The position numbers were made by a program, and so were the translations under genes. 64,000 nt of DNA. It comes from Flavobacterium geliluteum (lineage in GTDB: Bacteria > Bacteroidota > Bacteroidia > Flavobacteriales > Flavobacteriaceae). The notes under the pieces are model-generated. The model worked only from the letters and a program-made list of their open reading frames with translations, was not told the origin of the DNA and ran no database searches. The stretch spans positions 23,053 to 87,052 of the forward strand of contig NZ_JAGFBV010000018.1 of the NCBI RefSeq assembly GCF_017948595.1, read 5' to 3'. This document shows, piece by piece, positions 16,303 through 25,346 of this stretch. Each line of letters starts with the position of its first letter. The first letter of the stretch is position 1.

Positions 16303-17771
16303 TGACAAAGACAATAGCAATAATAGGATCTGGTTTCTCTTCTCTCGCAGCCTCATGTTACTTGGCGCAGCAAGGGCATAAAGTAACTGTTTATGAGAAA
16401 AACGAAACCATTGGCGGAAGAGCCCGTCAATTAAAACAAGAAGGTTTTACCTTTGATATGGGGCCAAGCTGGTACTGGATGCCAGATGTCTTCGAACGGT
16501 TTTTTAATGATTTTGATAAAAAATCTGCCGATTATTATGAACTCATTAAGCTAAATCCTGCATACAGGGTTTATTTTGGCGTAAATGATTTCGTAAGTAT
16601 TTTTGACAACCTCGAAGAAATCAAAACTACTTTTGAAAGTATTGAAAAAGGCAGTGGCAAAAAACTGGAAAACTTTATCAATCAAGCCAAAAGCAATTAT
16701 GATGTTGCGATAAAAGATTTGGTCTACCGACCGGGTGTTTCTCCGCTGGAGTTAATAACACCTGAAACGGCATTAAAATTAAATCAGTTTTTTGGCACAG
16801 TTAGTAATGATATTAGAAAGAAGTTCAAAAACCAAAGATTAATTCAAATTCTAGAATTTCCAGTACTTTTTTTAGGAGCTAAACCAACCAAAACGCCATC
16901 ATTTTACAATTTTATGAATTACGCTGATTTTGGTTTGGGTACGTGGCATCCTAAGACCGGAATGTTTGACGTCGTACGAGGCATGGAAAAACTCGCTACT
17001 GAATTGGGCGTCACCATCAAAACCAACTCGGTAATCGAAAAAATAATCGTCGAGCAAAAAACAGCCACAGCTATTGTAATTGGCGGGAAAGTGATAAAAG
17101 CTGATATTATTTTGAGTGGAGCCGATTATCACCATTCCGAAACTTTACTGGACGCCGAACATCGCAATTATTCTGAAAAATATTGGGACAGTCGCGTTTT
17201 CGCCCCTTCGTCTTTACTTTTTTATGTCGGTTTTGATAAAAAAATAGAGAATATAAGTCATCATGCTTTATTTTTTGATGTCGATTTTGATCAGCACGCT
17301 TCCGATATTTACGATAAGCCAAAGTGGCCTGAAGCTCCTTTATTTTATGCCAACTTTCCGTCAAAAACAGATACAACTGCCGCACCTGACGGAATGGAAA
17401 GCGGCTTTTTCCTCATTCCGTTGGCACCCGGAATTGATGATTCTGAAGATTTAAGAGAAGAATATTTTGATAAAATAATTACTCGTTTTGAAGAACTTAC
17501 GCAACAAAAGATAAAAAATAACATTATATTTAAGAAATCATTTTGCAAAAACGATTTTGTGGCTGACTATAATGCGTACAAAGGAAATGCGTACGGCATG
17601 GCAAATACACTTTTACAAACTGCTTTTTTGCGACCAAAATTAAAAAGCAAAAAAGTAAAAAACTTATACTTTACAGGACAATTAACCGTTCCTGGACCTG
17701 GTGTTCCTCCTGCTTTAATTTCAGGAAAATTAGTAGCTGAATTAATTAAGAAATCAATCAGAACTCAATAA
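16302..17771 (+). CDS. crtI: Phytoene desaturase
   Basis: A 489-residue FAD-dependent desaturase that converts phytoene stepwise to lycopene. The dinucleotide-binding motif IIGSGFSSLAASCYLAQQGH is at about 7-26, followed by GGRARQ (38-43) and the substrate-facing GPSWYWMPD. The C-terminal signature LYFTGQLTVPGPGVPPALISG (about 457-477) is typical of CrtI. Length matches bacterial CrtI. It begins 38 bp after the MerR/B12 regulator, has its own promoter, and is followed 2 bp later by crtB, so the two are translationally linked. Confidence 0.97.
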   Translation: MTKTIAIIGSGFSSLAASCYLAQQGHKVTVYEKNETIGGRARQLKQEGFTFDMGPSWYWMPDVFERFFNDFDKKSADYYELIKLNPAYRVYFGVNDFVSIFDNLEEIKTTFESIEKGSGKKLENFINQAKSNYDVAIKDLVYRPGVSPLELITPETALKLNQFFGTVSNDIRKKFKNQRLIQILEFPVLFLGAKPTKTPSFYNFMNYADFGLGTWHPKTGMFDVVRGMEKLATELGVTIKTNSVIEKIIVEQKTATAIVIGGKVIKADIILSGADYHHSETLLDAEHRNYSEKYWDSRVFAPSSLLFYVGFDKKIENISHHALFFDVDFDQHASDIYDKPKWPEAPLFYANFPSKTDTTAAPDGMESGFFLIPLAPGIDDSEDLREEYFDKIITRFEELTQQKIKNNIIFKKSFCKNDFVADYNAYKGNAYGMANTLLQTAFLRPKLKSKKVKNLYFTGQLTVPGPGVPPALISGKLVAELIKKSIRTQ

Positions 17772-17773
17772 AA

Positions 17774-18613
17774 ATGAAATCATTATTTGACACTGTTTCC
17801 TTTAAATGTAGCAAGTTGGTAACTAAAACCTACAGTACTTCCTTTTCTTTGGCGGTAAAAATGCTGTCGCCAACTATTCGCGACGCCATTTATAGTATCT
17901 ATGGATTTGTGCGTTTTGCAGACGAAATTGTAGACTCTTTTCATGGTTATGATAAAGAAATTTTAATCGAAGATTTTGAAAAAGAGTATTACAAAGCAAT
18001 CGAATTGAATATTAGCCTTAACCCTATTCTCAATTCATTCCAGCATACTGTAAGACAATACAACATCACAGATGATCTTATTCAGGCTTTTCTAAAAAGC
18101 ATGAAATTAGACCTCATCAAATCGACTTACAGCTCCAAATCCGAGTACGAAGACTATATTTATGGCTCTGCCGATGTGGTAGGATTAATGTGCCTTAAAG
18201 TATTTGTAGACGGAAAAGAAGAAAAATATCAGCAGCTTAAAAGCGAAGCCATGCGATTGGGCTCGGCCTTTCAAAAGGTAAATTTTCTGAGAGATTTAAA
18301 AGATGATAATCTCGTTTTAAACCGAAATTATTTCCCGGGAGTTGACTTAAAAACATTTGATGAAAATGCCAAAACGGCCATCATCGCCGAAATCGAAGAA
18401 GATTTCAGAGTCGCTTACGAAGGTATCGTAAAATTGCCTATGGAAGCCAAATTTGGCGTTTACACAGCGTATGTTTATTATCAAAAACTATTAAAAAAAC
18501 TCAAAAATACGCCGTATTACGAAATTGGAAACTCCAGAATCAGGGTTTCAAATTACACAAAAGCGGGACTTTTAGCACAATCTTTCGTAACTTATAAACT
18601 CAAGTTAGTTTAA
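17774..18613 (+). CDS. crtB: Phytoene synthase
   Basis: A 279-residue trans-isoprenyl diphosphate synthase that condenses two geranylgeranyl diphosphates to phytoene. The two Asp-rich motifs are present: FVRFADEIVD (Asp50, Asp54) and NFLRDLKDD (Asp174, Asp178). The chain is all-helical as expected and of usual length. It starts 2 bp after the crtI stop and is followed by crtZ after 39 bp, forming a carotenoid operon. No lycopene cyclase gene is nearby, so the cyclase needed for beta-carotene must be elsewhere in the genome if zeaxanthin is the product. Confidence 0.97.
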   Translation: MKSLFDTVSFKCSKLVTKTYSTSFSLAVKMLSPTIRDAIYSIYGFVRFADEIVDSFHGYDKEILIEDFEKEYYKAIELNISLNPILNSFQHTVRQYNITDDLIQAFLKSMKLDLIKSTYSSKSEYEDYIYGSADVVGLMCLKVFVDGKEEKYQQLKSEAMRLGSAFQKVNFLRDLKDDNLVLNRNYFPGVDLKTFDENAKTAIIAEIEEDFRVAYEGIVKLPMEAKFGVYTAYVYYQKLLKKLKNTPYYEIGNSRIRVSNYTKAGLLAQSFVTYKLKLV

Positions 18614-18652
18614 TATTTCAATCACAATTTTAACAATTCAACACATACCAAA

Positions 18653-19093
18653 ATGATTTCTTTTTTAATATTTCTAGGTGTTTTTCTCTTTATGGAATGT
18701 GTAACTTGGCTCACACACAAGTACATCATGCACGGTCTTATGTGGTATTTTCACGCCGACCATCATCAGCCAAAATACGAAAATACCTTTGAGCGCAACG
18801 ATATTTTCTTTGTCATTTTTGCCATTCCCAGCATCACCCTGTTTTATTTTGGTGTCATCGGCGGCTTCAATTATTTATTTTTTATTGCCTGCGGCATCAC
18901 GGCCTACGGATTTTGCTACTTTATGATTCACGATGTATTGATTCATCAAAGGTTTAAATGGTTCAAAAACACCAAAAACAAATACCTCATCGGATTGCGA
19001 AAAGCGCACAAAATACACCACAAACACCTCGGTAAAGAAGACGGAGAATGTTTCGGGATGTTGTTTGTTCCTTTCAAATATTACAAAATGTAG
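18653..19093 (+). CDS. crtZ: Beta-carotene hydroxylase (CrtZ, fatty acid hydroxylase superfamily)
   Basis: A 146-residue membrane di-iron hydroxylase. The histidine boxes are in order: HKYIMH (22-27), HADHH (34-38), HDVLIH and HKIHH near the C-terminus. Hydrophobic segments at about 1-20 and 50-85 place it in the inner membrane. CrtZ adds hydroxyls at C3 of the beta-ionone rings to give zeaxanthin. It is the third gene of the crtI-crtB-crtZ operon. A dispersed repeat element follows it, separating it from the SRPBCC gene. Confidence 0.94.
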   Translation: MISFLIFLGVFLFMECVTWLTHKYIMHGLMWYFHADHHQPKYENTFERNDIFFVIFAIPSITLFYFGVIGGFNYLFFIACGITAYGFCYFMIHDVLIHQRFKWFKNTKNKYLIGLRKAHKIHHKHLGKEDGECFGMLFVPFKYYKM

Positions 19094-19100
19094 TATTATT

Positions 19101-19193
19101 TGGGCGTTCCCTAAAGGTCGAGCTATCCGTTCCCGCTTTTTATATCAGGCAAAAAAGCCCGATATAAAAGAGCTCCACTACTATCCCTAACGC
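19101..19193. repeat. Dispersed repeat family B, copy 1
   Basis: About 93 bp with ends GGGCGTTCCC and ATCCCTAACGC and an internal hairpin (TTTTATATC...GATATAAAA). A second, inverted copy with matching ends lies at 27522-27639. Elements with these end sequences are, from memory, common between flavobacterial genes. It lies between crtZ and the SRPBCC gene and could act as a terminator or attenuator. Confidence 0.75.
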
Positions 19194-19242
19194 GCACTCG
19201 TTTTCATAACAACAATGAATCACAAAATAACTTTCAGGAACA

Positions 19243-19707
19243 ATGAAAATTTATAAAATAGAAACAGTTCAGCACCTCAATACCACAATAGAAGAATGTT
19301 GGAATTTTTTCTCAAGCCCTAGAAACCTCGAAACGATAACACCAGACACTATGGGTTTCGAAATTCAGGATTACGACAATAAACAAATGTATCCAGGACA
19401 AGTTATAACTTACACCTTAAAACCGCTATTGGGCATCAAGATTTCATGGATGACCATCATCACTACTTCCAAAACAAACGAATACTTTGTAGACGAGCAA
19501 CGTTTTGGCCCTTATGCATTATGGCACCACAAACACTTTTTTGAAGCTACGGATACTGGAGTAAAAATGACCGATGTTGTACACTACGCCTTGCCTTTAG
19601 GATTTTTAGGCCGTATTATGAACACACTTATGGTACGAGAAAAAATAAAAACCATTTTTGCTTACCGTTACAATAAAATCGAAGAATTGTTCAACTCAAA
19701 AAAATAA
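19243..19707 (+). CDS. SRPBCC (START-like) family protein
   Basis: A 154-residue protein of the SRPBCC/polyketide cyclase-like superfamily, which binds hydrophobic ligands in a helix-grip fold. The N-terminal strand with TIEECWNFFSSPRNLETITP (about 13-32) and the later RFGPYALWHHKHFFE (about 87-101) are typical of the group found next to light-regulated photolyase genes. The ligand is unknown; a carotenoid or lipid would fit the context. Its stop codon overlaps the photolyase start by one base (TAATG), so the two are translationally coupled. Confidence 0.88.
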   Translation: MKIYKIETVQHLNTTIEECWNFFSSPRNLETITPDTMGFEIQDYDNKQMYPGQVITYTLKPLLGIKISWMTIITTSKTNEYFVDEQRFGPYALWHHKHFFEATDTGVKMTDVVHYALPLGFLGRIMNTLMVREKIKTIFAYRYNKIEELFNSKK

Positions 19708-20999
19708 TGAAACAAAAAGTTAACTTCTTCTGGTTCCGACGTGATTTGCGCCTGGATGACAACACCGCTTTATTTCACGCCCTGCAATCTGTTTTACCTG
19801 TCATTCCTGTGTTTATTTTTGATGATGCAATTCTAGAAAGACTTCCTCAAAACGATGCGAGGGTGAGTTTTATCTATGATTCTCTTCAAAAAATAAATGA
19901 AGAACTTGCCAAAGTGCAAGCCTCAATTTTGATAAAAAAAGGTAAAACTGCCGAAGTTTGGAAATCGCTGGTAGAAGAATTTGACATTCAGAACGTATTC
20001 TTCAATAAAGATTATGAGCCTTATGCCATCAAACGTGATGTGGCCATTTCTGCTTTATTAAAAGAAAACAATGTTGGCTCTTTTGCCTTTAAAGATCATG
20101 TTATTTTTGAAGAAAAAGAAATCAGCAAATCAGATGGGTTGCCTTATACCATCTACACGCCTTATAAAAACAAATGGCTGGAGCAATATCGTATTTTGGG
20201 AAGCGTTGCCGAAAATGATACGCAGCCTTTTTTTGCAAATTTTGCTAAAAACGACTATTTATTTCCACAACTTTCGGACATTGGTTTTGAAAGAAGTTCA
20301 ATAAAAGTTATTCCTCATAACCTGAGTCAGATTGCTAATTATAAAGAAACACGAGATTTTCCGGCCTTAGACAGCACTTCGTATTTGTCTCCGCATTTAC
20401 GTTTTGGAACAGTAAGTATCCGAAAATTAGTCAATTGGGCCAACCGCAAAAACCAAACCTTTTTGAGTGAATTGATCTGGAGAGAGTTTTTTATTCAGAT
20501 CCTTTATAGCTTTCCACATGTGACCAATCGCAACTTCAAATCGGCGTATGACGGTATTCAGTGGCAAAATAACGAAGATGATTTTAATCGCTGGTGCTCA
20601 GGAACTACAGGCTACCCGATGGTCGATGCAGGTATGCGTCAGTTAAACCAAACGGGGTATATGCACAATCGTGTGCGTATGGTCGTGGCCAGCTTTTTAT
20701 GCAAACATTTGCTCATCGACTGGCAATGGGGAGAAGCTTATTTTGCTGAAAAATTATTAGATTTCGAATTGGCTTCGAATGTAGGAAACTGGCAGTGGGC
20801 AGCGGGAACAGGTTGTGATGCGGCACCTTATTTTAGAGTTTTCAATCCCGAAATTCAGTTGAAGAAATTTGACGAAAAAGGAATTTACATTCGCAAATGG
20901 ATTCCGGAATTTACTTTAGGCTACAACAAACCCATGATTGATCATGCTTTTGCCAGAGAGCGAGCTATTGCAACATACAAAGCAGGAATTTTAAAGTAA
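19707..20999 (+). CDS. phrB: Deoxyribodipyrimidine photolyase (class I)
   Basis: A 430-residue cryptochrome/photolyase family protein that uses blue light and FAD to split cyclobutane pyrimidine dimers. The N-terminal antenna domain (1 to about 130) begins NFFWFRRDLRLDDNTAL. The FAD-binding helical domain contains SELIWREFF, then RVRMVVASFLCKHLLIDW, and the signature ASNVGNWQWAAGTGCDAAPYF with Trp residues of the electron-transfer chain. Length is slightly shorter than E. coli PhrB (472). It is coupled to the SRPBCC gene by TAATG and fits a light-protection island with the carotenoid genes. Confidence 0.95.
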   Translation: MKQKVNFFWFRRDLRLDDNTALFHALQSVLPVIPVFIFDDAILERLPQNDARVSFIYDSLQKINEELAKVQASILIKKGKTAEVWKSLVEEFDIQNVFFNKDYEPYAIKRDVAISALLKENNVGSFAFKDHVIFEEKEISKSDGLPYTIYTPYKNKWLEQYRILGSVAENDTQPFFANFAKNDYLFPQLSDIGFERSSIKVIPHNLSQIANYKETRDFPALDSTSYLSPHLRFGTVSIRKLVNWANRKNQTFLSELIWREFFIQILYSFPHVTNRNFKSAYDGIQWQNNEDDFNRWCSGTTGYPMVDAGMRQLNQTGYMHNRVRMVVASFLCKHLLIDWQWGEAYFAEKLLDFELASNVGNWQWAAGTGCDAAPYFRVFNPEIQLKKFDEKGIYIRKWIPEFTLGYNKPMIDHAFARERAIATYKAGILK

Positions 21000-21022
21000 A
21001 CTCTAATTTTTTACGCAGAATT

Positions 21023-21091
21023 CATTGCGAGGAACGAAGCAATCTCATTAACAAGAATATAGTGCGTGAGATTGCTTCGTTCCTCGCAATG
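21023..21091. repeat. Dispersed palindromic repeat family C, copy 1
   Basis: Two perfect 25-bp inverted arms (21023-21047 and 21067-21091) with a 19-nt loop. The arm core is GCGAGGAACGAAGCAATCTC. A second copy with 21-bp arms is at 59319-59397. It lies directly downstream of the photolyase gene and could form a very stable hairpin in RNA. Confidence 0.85.
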
Positions 21092-21110
21092 CCTCATGAA
21101 AACTAAAGCC

Positions 21111-21192
21111 ATAGCCCTGATAGGAGCGGTATCCTTTTGTTTTTTTCTTTAAAAAACAAAAGATACAAGCGGATAGCAGGAAATAGCTCCTA
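21111..21192. repeat. Dispersed REP-like repeat family A, copy 1
   Basis: About 82 bp with ends TAGCCCTGATAGGAGC and AGCTCCTA, and a central hairpin (ATCCTTTTGTTTTTT...AAAAAACAAAAGAT). Two further copies lie at 38619-38699 and 59022-59104. The right end supplies the TAG stop of the SDR gene at 21190-22611, so the repeat abuts or overlaps that gene's 3' end. Confidence 0.85.
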
Positions 21193-22611
21193 CTCTTTTA
21201 TCAATTTATTAAGCATTCCGTTGAAAATAAAACCGTGAAAAGGCAAAACCGAATACCAATACAATTTTCCTAAAAAACCTTTTGGCTTAAAGGTTGCAGC
21301 CTGATACAACGTGTTGTGAATGATTTTAAATTCGAGCCACGCTTCGCCCGGCAATTTCATTTCGGCATACAAAATCAATTTGCCTTCTTCTTTATTGGCG
21401 TACAAAACGCGCCAAAAGTCCAGCGCATCACCAGAATAAATTTGGTTTTTGTGGGTGCGACCGCGACGAGAGCCGACTCCACCAAAAAGCTTGTCAATAA
21501 ATCCGCGTAAACTCCACAGCCAATCACCGTAGTACCAGCCGTTTTCTCCACCTATGGCCCAAATTTTATTGATCGTATATTCGAGGTTTACGATTTCTTT
21601 TTTTCGCCTGTCAATAAAACAATCCTTTTTCGGAATCTTTAAATAGCCCGAAATATTGCTTTTAAAGCGACCGCTTACCAGAGAATCTTTCCAACTCGAA
21701 GCCACTTTATCTTCGTCTACTTTCTGCAAAGCGCGGGAAAGTGCCTCTTTGTACGTCATAGGAGTGACGTTTAGCAATTTGTTGATATGCTGATTGCTGC
21801 AAACAACTTCTACTTTCATGCTGCTTACCAGCGCCGAAGCCAGTTTATAAGACGTTGAAGTAACAAAATACAACCAATATGATGACAGTTTTGGCGTCAT
21901 GACCGGAACAGTAAAAATGTATCTCTTGAGGCGTTTTGCTTCTGCAAAGCCCAATAACATCTCTTTGTAGGTAAGAATATCAGGCCCGCCAATGTCAAAA
22001 TTTTGATGGTACGTTGCTGGGTTTAGTAATGCTTTAGAAAGAAACTCCAAAACATCGTTTATAGCAATGGGCTGGCATTTGGTATTGAGCCATTTGGGCG
22101 TAATCATGACTGGAAGTTTGTTGACCAAATCTCTGATAATCTCAAAAGAAGCACTTCCTGAACCCACAATAATTCCAGCTCTCAAAGTCGTTAATGGCAC
22201 TGTGGATTGCGACAAAATAGTTTCGACATTTTTGCGGGATGACAAATGTTTAGAAAGCGATTTATCGTTTACAATACCGCTTAAATAAACGATTTGCTGC
22301 GCCTGAGTCTGATTTATTTTTTCTATGAAATTGGCTGCCGACTGACTCTCTAATTCGTCATAATTTGTATCTGGACCAGACATTGAATGAATCAGGTAGA
22401 AAGCGGCATCGATAGCTTCTGGAATCGCTTTTAATGAATCTTTTTCTAAAAAATCGACCTCGATAACTTCTAAATTCTGCTGAAAATCTTCGGGTATATA
22501 AAACCTGTTTTTATCTCTAACACAACAGATTACATGATGTCCCTGCGCCACTAAAATCGGCAAAAGACGTTTTCCTATATAACCTGTTGCACCTGTTAAG
22601 AGAATTTTCAT
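21190..22611 (-). CDS. SDR/NAD(P)H-binding protein with C-terminal DUF2867 domain
   Basis: A 473-residue two-domain protein. Residues 1 to about 300 form an atypical SDR (NmrA/YbjT-like) with the nucleotide motif TGATGYIGKRLLP (6-18). About 320-473 form a DUF2867 domain of the START/SRPBCC-like type, with the conserved stretch GGENGWYYGDWLWSLRGFID. Such proteins recur beside photolyase and LitR-type regulators, but their reaction is unknown. The stop codon lies in a family A repeat. The gene follows the smaller SDR by 6 bp on the minus strand, so the two form an operon with the UbiB and TetR genes. Confidence 0.92.
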   Translation of the reverse strand: MKILLTGATGYIGKRLLPILVAQGHHVICCVRDKNRFYIPEDFQQNLEVIEVDFLEKDSLKAIPEAIDAAFYLIHSMSGPDTNYDELESQSAANFIEKINQTQAQQIVYLSGIVNDKSLSKHLSSRKNVETILSQSTVPLTTLRAGIIVGSGSASFEIIRDLVNKLPVMITPKWLNTKCQPIAINDVLEFLSKALLNPATYHQNFDIGGPDILTYKEMLLGFAEAKRLKRYIFTVPVMTPKLSSYWLYFVTSTSYKLASALVSSMKVEVVCSNQHINKLLNVTPMTYKEALSRALQKVDEDKVASSWKDSLVSGRFKSNISGYLKIPKKDCFIDRRKKEIVNLEYTINKIWAIGGENGWYYGDWLWSLRGFIDKLFGGVGSRRGRTHKNQIYSGDALDFWRVLYANKEEGKLILYAEMKLPGEAWLEFKIIHNTLYQAATFKPKGFLGKLYWYSVLPFHGFIFNGMLNKLIKE

Positions 22612-22617
22612 ACTGGC

Positions 22618-23301
22618 TTACATTTTAAAAGTTACCAAACCATAATCCATTTCGAAAATCTGCCCCGATATGGATTTTGCCTTTTCAGAGATCAAAAAAT
22701 CAACCATACCGGCCACCTCATCGGGTTTTAAATAACTTTTCATCGGGTGACGTTCTACCATATTTTCTTTCATACGGTCGTTTCTTAAAATAGAAGCCGC
22801 AAGCGATGTTTCTGTAATAGTCGGCGCAATGGCATTAATACGAACAAAAGAAGCCAATTCTGCCCCTAACGACTTTACCAAACCTTCTATCCCAGCCTTT
22901 GCCGTTGCAATACTTGCATGAAAAGGCATTCCTAATTTTACAGCCACGGTGCTAAATAAAACAATAGAAGGCTCGTTCCCGTTTTTTAAAGCAGGTAAAT
23001 ATTTCTGAATTGCTTTTACAGCGCCAATCACATTGATTTCAAAATCATTTCTAAAATCATCAACGCTTAATCTGGCAATAGGTTTTAGATTAATAGAACC
23101 AGGGCAATAAATCAAAGCATCGATGTTTTCTATATCCGGAAGATCATCCTGCAAAATATCCAAACCATAATGAGTCAGGTTTGGATGCGTAAGATCTGGG
23201 GCGCTCCTGCTAATATTATATACCTTATTTGTCTCTAATTGCTGCAATAAAACGGCACTTCCGATGCCTTTACTTCCGCCAATAACTACAATATTCCTCA
23301 T
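22618..23301 (-). CDS. Short-chain dehydrogenase/reductase
   Basis: A 227-residue classical SDR. The cofactor motif is GGSKGIGSAVL (8-18). The active-site region has a Ser in FSTVAVKLGMPFHASIATAKAGIEG, where the usual YxxxK is replaced by H-A-S-I-A-T-A-K: the catalytic Lys is present but the Tyr position reads as His. This is unusual and may reflect altered chemistry. The C-terminal SISGQIFEMDYGL is typical. It lies 26 bp after the UbiB-like kinase gene and 6 bp before the DUF2867 protein. The substrate is unknown. Confidence 0.9.
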   Translation of the reverse strand: MRNIVVIGGSKGIGSAVLLQQLETNKVYNISRSAPDLTHPNLTHYGLDILQDDLPDIENIDALIYCPGSINLKPIARLSVDDFRNDFEINVIGAVKAIQKYLPALKNGNEPSIVLFSTVAVKLGMPFHASIATAKAGIEGLVKSLGAELASFVRINAIAPTITETSLAASILRNDRMKENMVERHPMKSYLKPDEVAGMVDFLISEKAKSISGQIFEMDYGLVTFKM

Positions 23302-23327
23302 TATTTCTTCTTTTTTTGTAAAAAATA

Positions 23328-24632
23328 TTAATATTTTAAAAAGTTAGTTACTACAATTTTCGCTTTCAGATCAAACATCAGATTATACAGTCCGAAGAAA
23401 GTTCTGTTCATGTATATAAAATGTTTTGAACCACGATTTCCATTCATTTTTTTAAGGTTGGTATCGTTTGAAAAACGTTCCCCTAATTTTGCGATGCTTT
23501 CAAAAAAAGTCTCGTCTGAAAAATCAAAAGTTTCTTCCTGAAAAGGTTTGGTAAAAAGAGATAGCAAATCGTGAAACATTTCGGTAAAATAATCAATTTC
23601 TGCGGGAGAATCATCGGGGCGAAGAATCTCTAGTTCGAATAATTTTTGATTGAAAAGCTTCGGATCTGTAATTACATTTTTATTGATTAACTCAAAATAC
23701 GGGACATAAAAATCTTGCGGAATTTGTTTCATGCATCCAAAATCAAGGGCAATCAGATTATTTTGATCGTCTACCAAAAAATTCCCTGGATGCGGATCTG
23801 CGTGTACTTTTTTCAGCACATGAATTTGATACATATAAAAGTCCCAAAGTGCCTGACCTATTTTGTCCCCAACAATACGGTCGGTATTTTTGGCTGTAAA
23901 TTCAGAAAGATGAATTCCGGTCATCCAATCCATCGTGATGATTTTTTCTGACGAAAACTCCGGATAATAATTAGGAAAAAGCATGTTCTCTATTTTTCCA
24001 CAGGCCTCAACCACTTCCTGACTTTGCTTTAGCTCAAGCAAGTAATTGGTTTCCTCAATTAATTTATCTTCTACTTCTTTAAAATACTTATCAGAATCTT
24101 TGCCTTGCAGGTTAAACATACGGATGGCAATTGGTTTTACCAAAGCTAAGTCTGATGAAATACTATTGGCAACACCGGGATACTGAATTTTTACGGCTAA
24201 TTTTTTACCTTCTTTCACCGCCAGATGTACCTGCCCAATACTGGCCGCATTGACAGAATTGGCATTAAATTCGTCAAAAACTTCGTAAGGCGTTTTGCCA
24301 AAATTGTTTTTAAACGTTTTTAAAACCAATGGTGCCGAAAGTGGCGGCACAGAAAACTGAGACAAAGAAAATTTCTCTACGTAGGCTTGTGGCAAAAAGT
24401 TTTTATCCATGCTCAACATTTGAGCTACTTTTAAGGCGCTTCCTTTCAGGCTTTTTAGTCCGTCGTAAATGTCCTCTGCATTATTTTCGTTCAGTTTATC
24501 ACGCGTCAGGTCAGAATTGACCATTTTTTCGGCATAATGTTTAATGTAATTCACGCCAACTTTGGCTCCTGTTTGAACCAATTTACTGGCTCTTTCTATT
24601 TTTGAGGTGGGTATATAATCTATTGTTTTCAT
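23328..24632 (-). CDS. ABC1/UbiB/AarF family atypical kinase
   Basis: A 434-residue member of the UbiB family. The family-specific N-terminal signature is LKGSALKVAQMLSMD (about 65-79). An ATP-binding lobe contains AASIGQVHLAV and KLAVKIQYPG, and the catalytic motif is VHADPHPGNFLV with the metal-binding LDFGCMKQIP. UbiB proteins are ATPases linked to isoprenoid lipid and quinone metabolism. The start overlaps the TetR-like stop by one base (TAATG). Its place in a carotenoid and photolyase neighbourhood suggests isoprenoid handling, which is inference. Confidence 0.94.
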   Translation of the reverse strand: MKTIDYIPTSKIERASKLVQTGAKVGVNYIKHYAEKMVNSDLTRDKLNENNAEDIYDGLKSLKGSALKVAQMLSMDKNFLPQAYVEKFSLSQFSVPPLSAPLVLKTFKNNFGKTPYEVFDEFNANSVNAASIGQVHLAVKEGKKLAVKIQYPGVANSISSDLALVKPIAIRMFNLQGKDSDKYFKEVEDKLIEETNYLLELKQSQEVVEACGKIENMLFPNYYPEFSSEKIITMDWMTGIHLSEFTAKNTDRIVGDKIGQALWDFYMYQIHVLKKVHADPHPGNFLVDDQNNLIALDFGCMKQIPQDFYVPYFELINKNVITDPKLFNQKLFELEILRPDDSPAEIDYFTEMFHDLLSLFTKPFQEETFDFSDETFFESIAKLGERFSNDTNLKKMNGNRGSKHFIYMNRTFFGLYNLMFDLKAKIVVTNFLKY

Positions 24633-25291
24633 TATTTGCTGTATATTTTTTCTTTAAATAAAAATTTTCCTAAGTCAATAAGATGATTGATCGGTGCGAT
24701 ATTCATCAATTCAAATGAAGCATTCACAGACTTTTCGATAAAAATATCTGTTTTCTCGAAGGCAGGAGAAACATCATCCATCCAAAATTTAATTGTTAAC
24801 ATCAGTTGTATCCAAGCAGATTCCTGAAGCGATTTTTCCTGAAATTTCTGGAGCCTTTCCTGCTCGATTCTATAATCATCCGTTAGAATTTCGGCAACAT
24901 ATTCTTTAAAACTTTCGCGAAGAGCGCTCAACTGCTTTAAATTCTTGATTGGATTTGAATCGTTTTTTAATGCCAAAAGCACAAAACTTCTGTTGGCTGT
25001 CAATATTTCGAAAAAAGTAAAGTAAAAACTCAACATTTTATTTTTCATGTCATAGTCCTGATAATCTGTGTTTTTATGCAATAAATCAATTGTATTGACT
25101 AAAAACAATTTGAAAATTTCTTTTTCTAATCCTTCTAAAGTTCCAAAAAAGGCATAAAATTCTGCCTCCGAAAAATCTTTTCCCTTCACAAATTGAAAAA
25201 CCGATTTTAGCTTTTCTCCCTTCTCCAAAACATCATTCATGTACATTGAAACAATATCCTCTTTTGTCAGAATCTTTTTTTTAGCTGCCAT
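24632..25291 (-). CDS. TetR-like regulator
   Basis: A 219-residue, mostly helical protein. The N-terminal segment (about 8-55) resembles a TetR DNA-binding domain (TKEDIVSMYMNDV, then FSEAEFYAFFGTLEGLEKEIF, matching helix 2, helix 3 and the following Phe/Tyr turn). The rest is a ligand-binding-like helical bundle ending with PINHLIDLGKFLFKEK. The HTH is weaker than in typical TetR proteins. It forms an operon with the UbiB kinase (TAATG overlap) and is divergent from a TIGR01777 gene. A palindrome like the crtI operator lies between them. Confidence 0.78.
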   Translation of the reverse strand: MAAKKKILTKEDIVSMYMNDVLEKGEKLKSVFQFVKGKDFSEAEFYAFFGTLEGLEKEIFKLFLVNTIDLLHKNTDYQDYDMKNKMLSFYFTFFEILTANRSFVLLALKNDSNPIKNLKQLSALRESFKEYVAEILTDDYRIEQERLQKFQEKSLQESAWIQLMLTIKFWMDDVSPAFEKTDIFIEKSVNASFELMNIAPINHLIDLGKFLFKEKIYSK

Positions 25292-25315
25292 TTTTATAAA
25301 ATTTAAAATTTGCTA

Positions 25316-25323
25316 TAAAGATA
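25316..25323 (-). promoter_or_regulatory. Possible -7 box of the TetR/UbiB/SDR operon
   Basis: TATCTTTA on the minus strand matches TAnnTTTG at all but the last position and lies about 25 bp before the TetR-like ATG. No -33 TTG was found at the expected spacing. Confidence 0.35.
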
Positions 25324-25346
25324 CAAAATGTTTAAGTATATTTACA

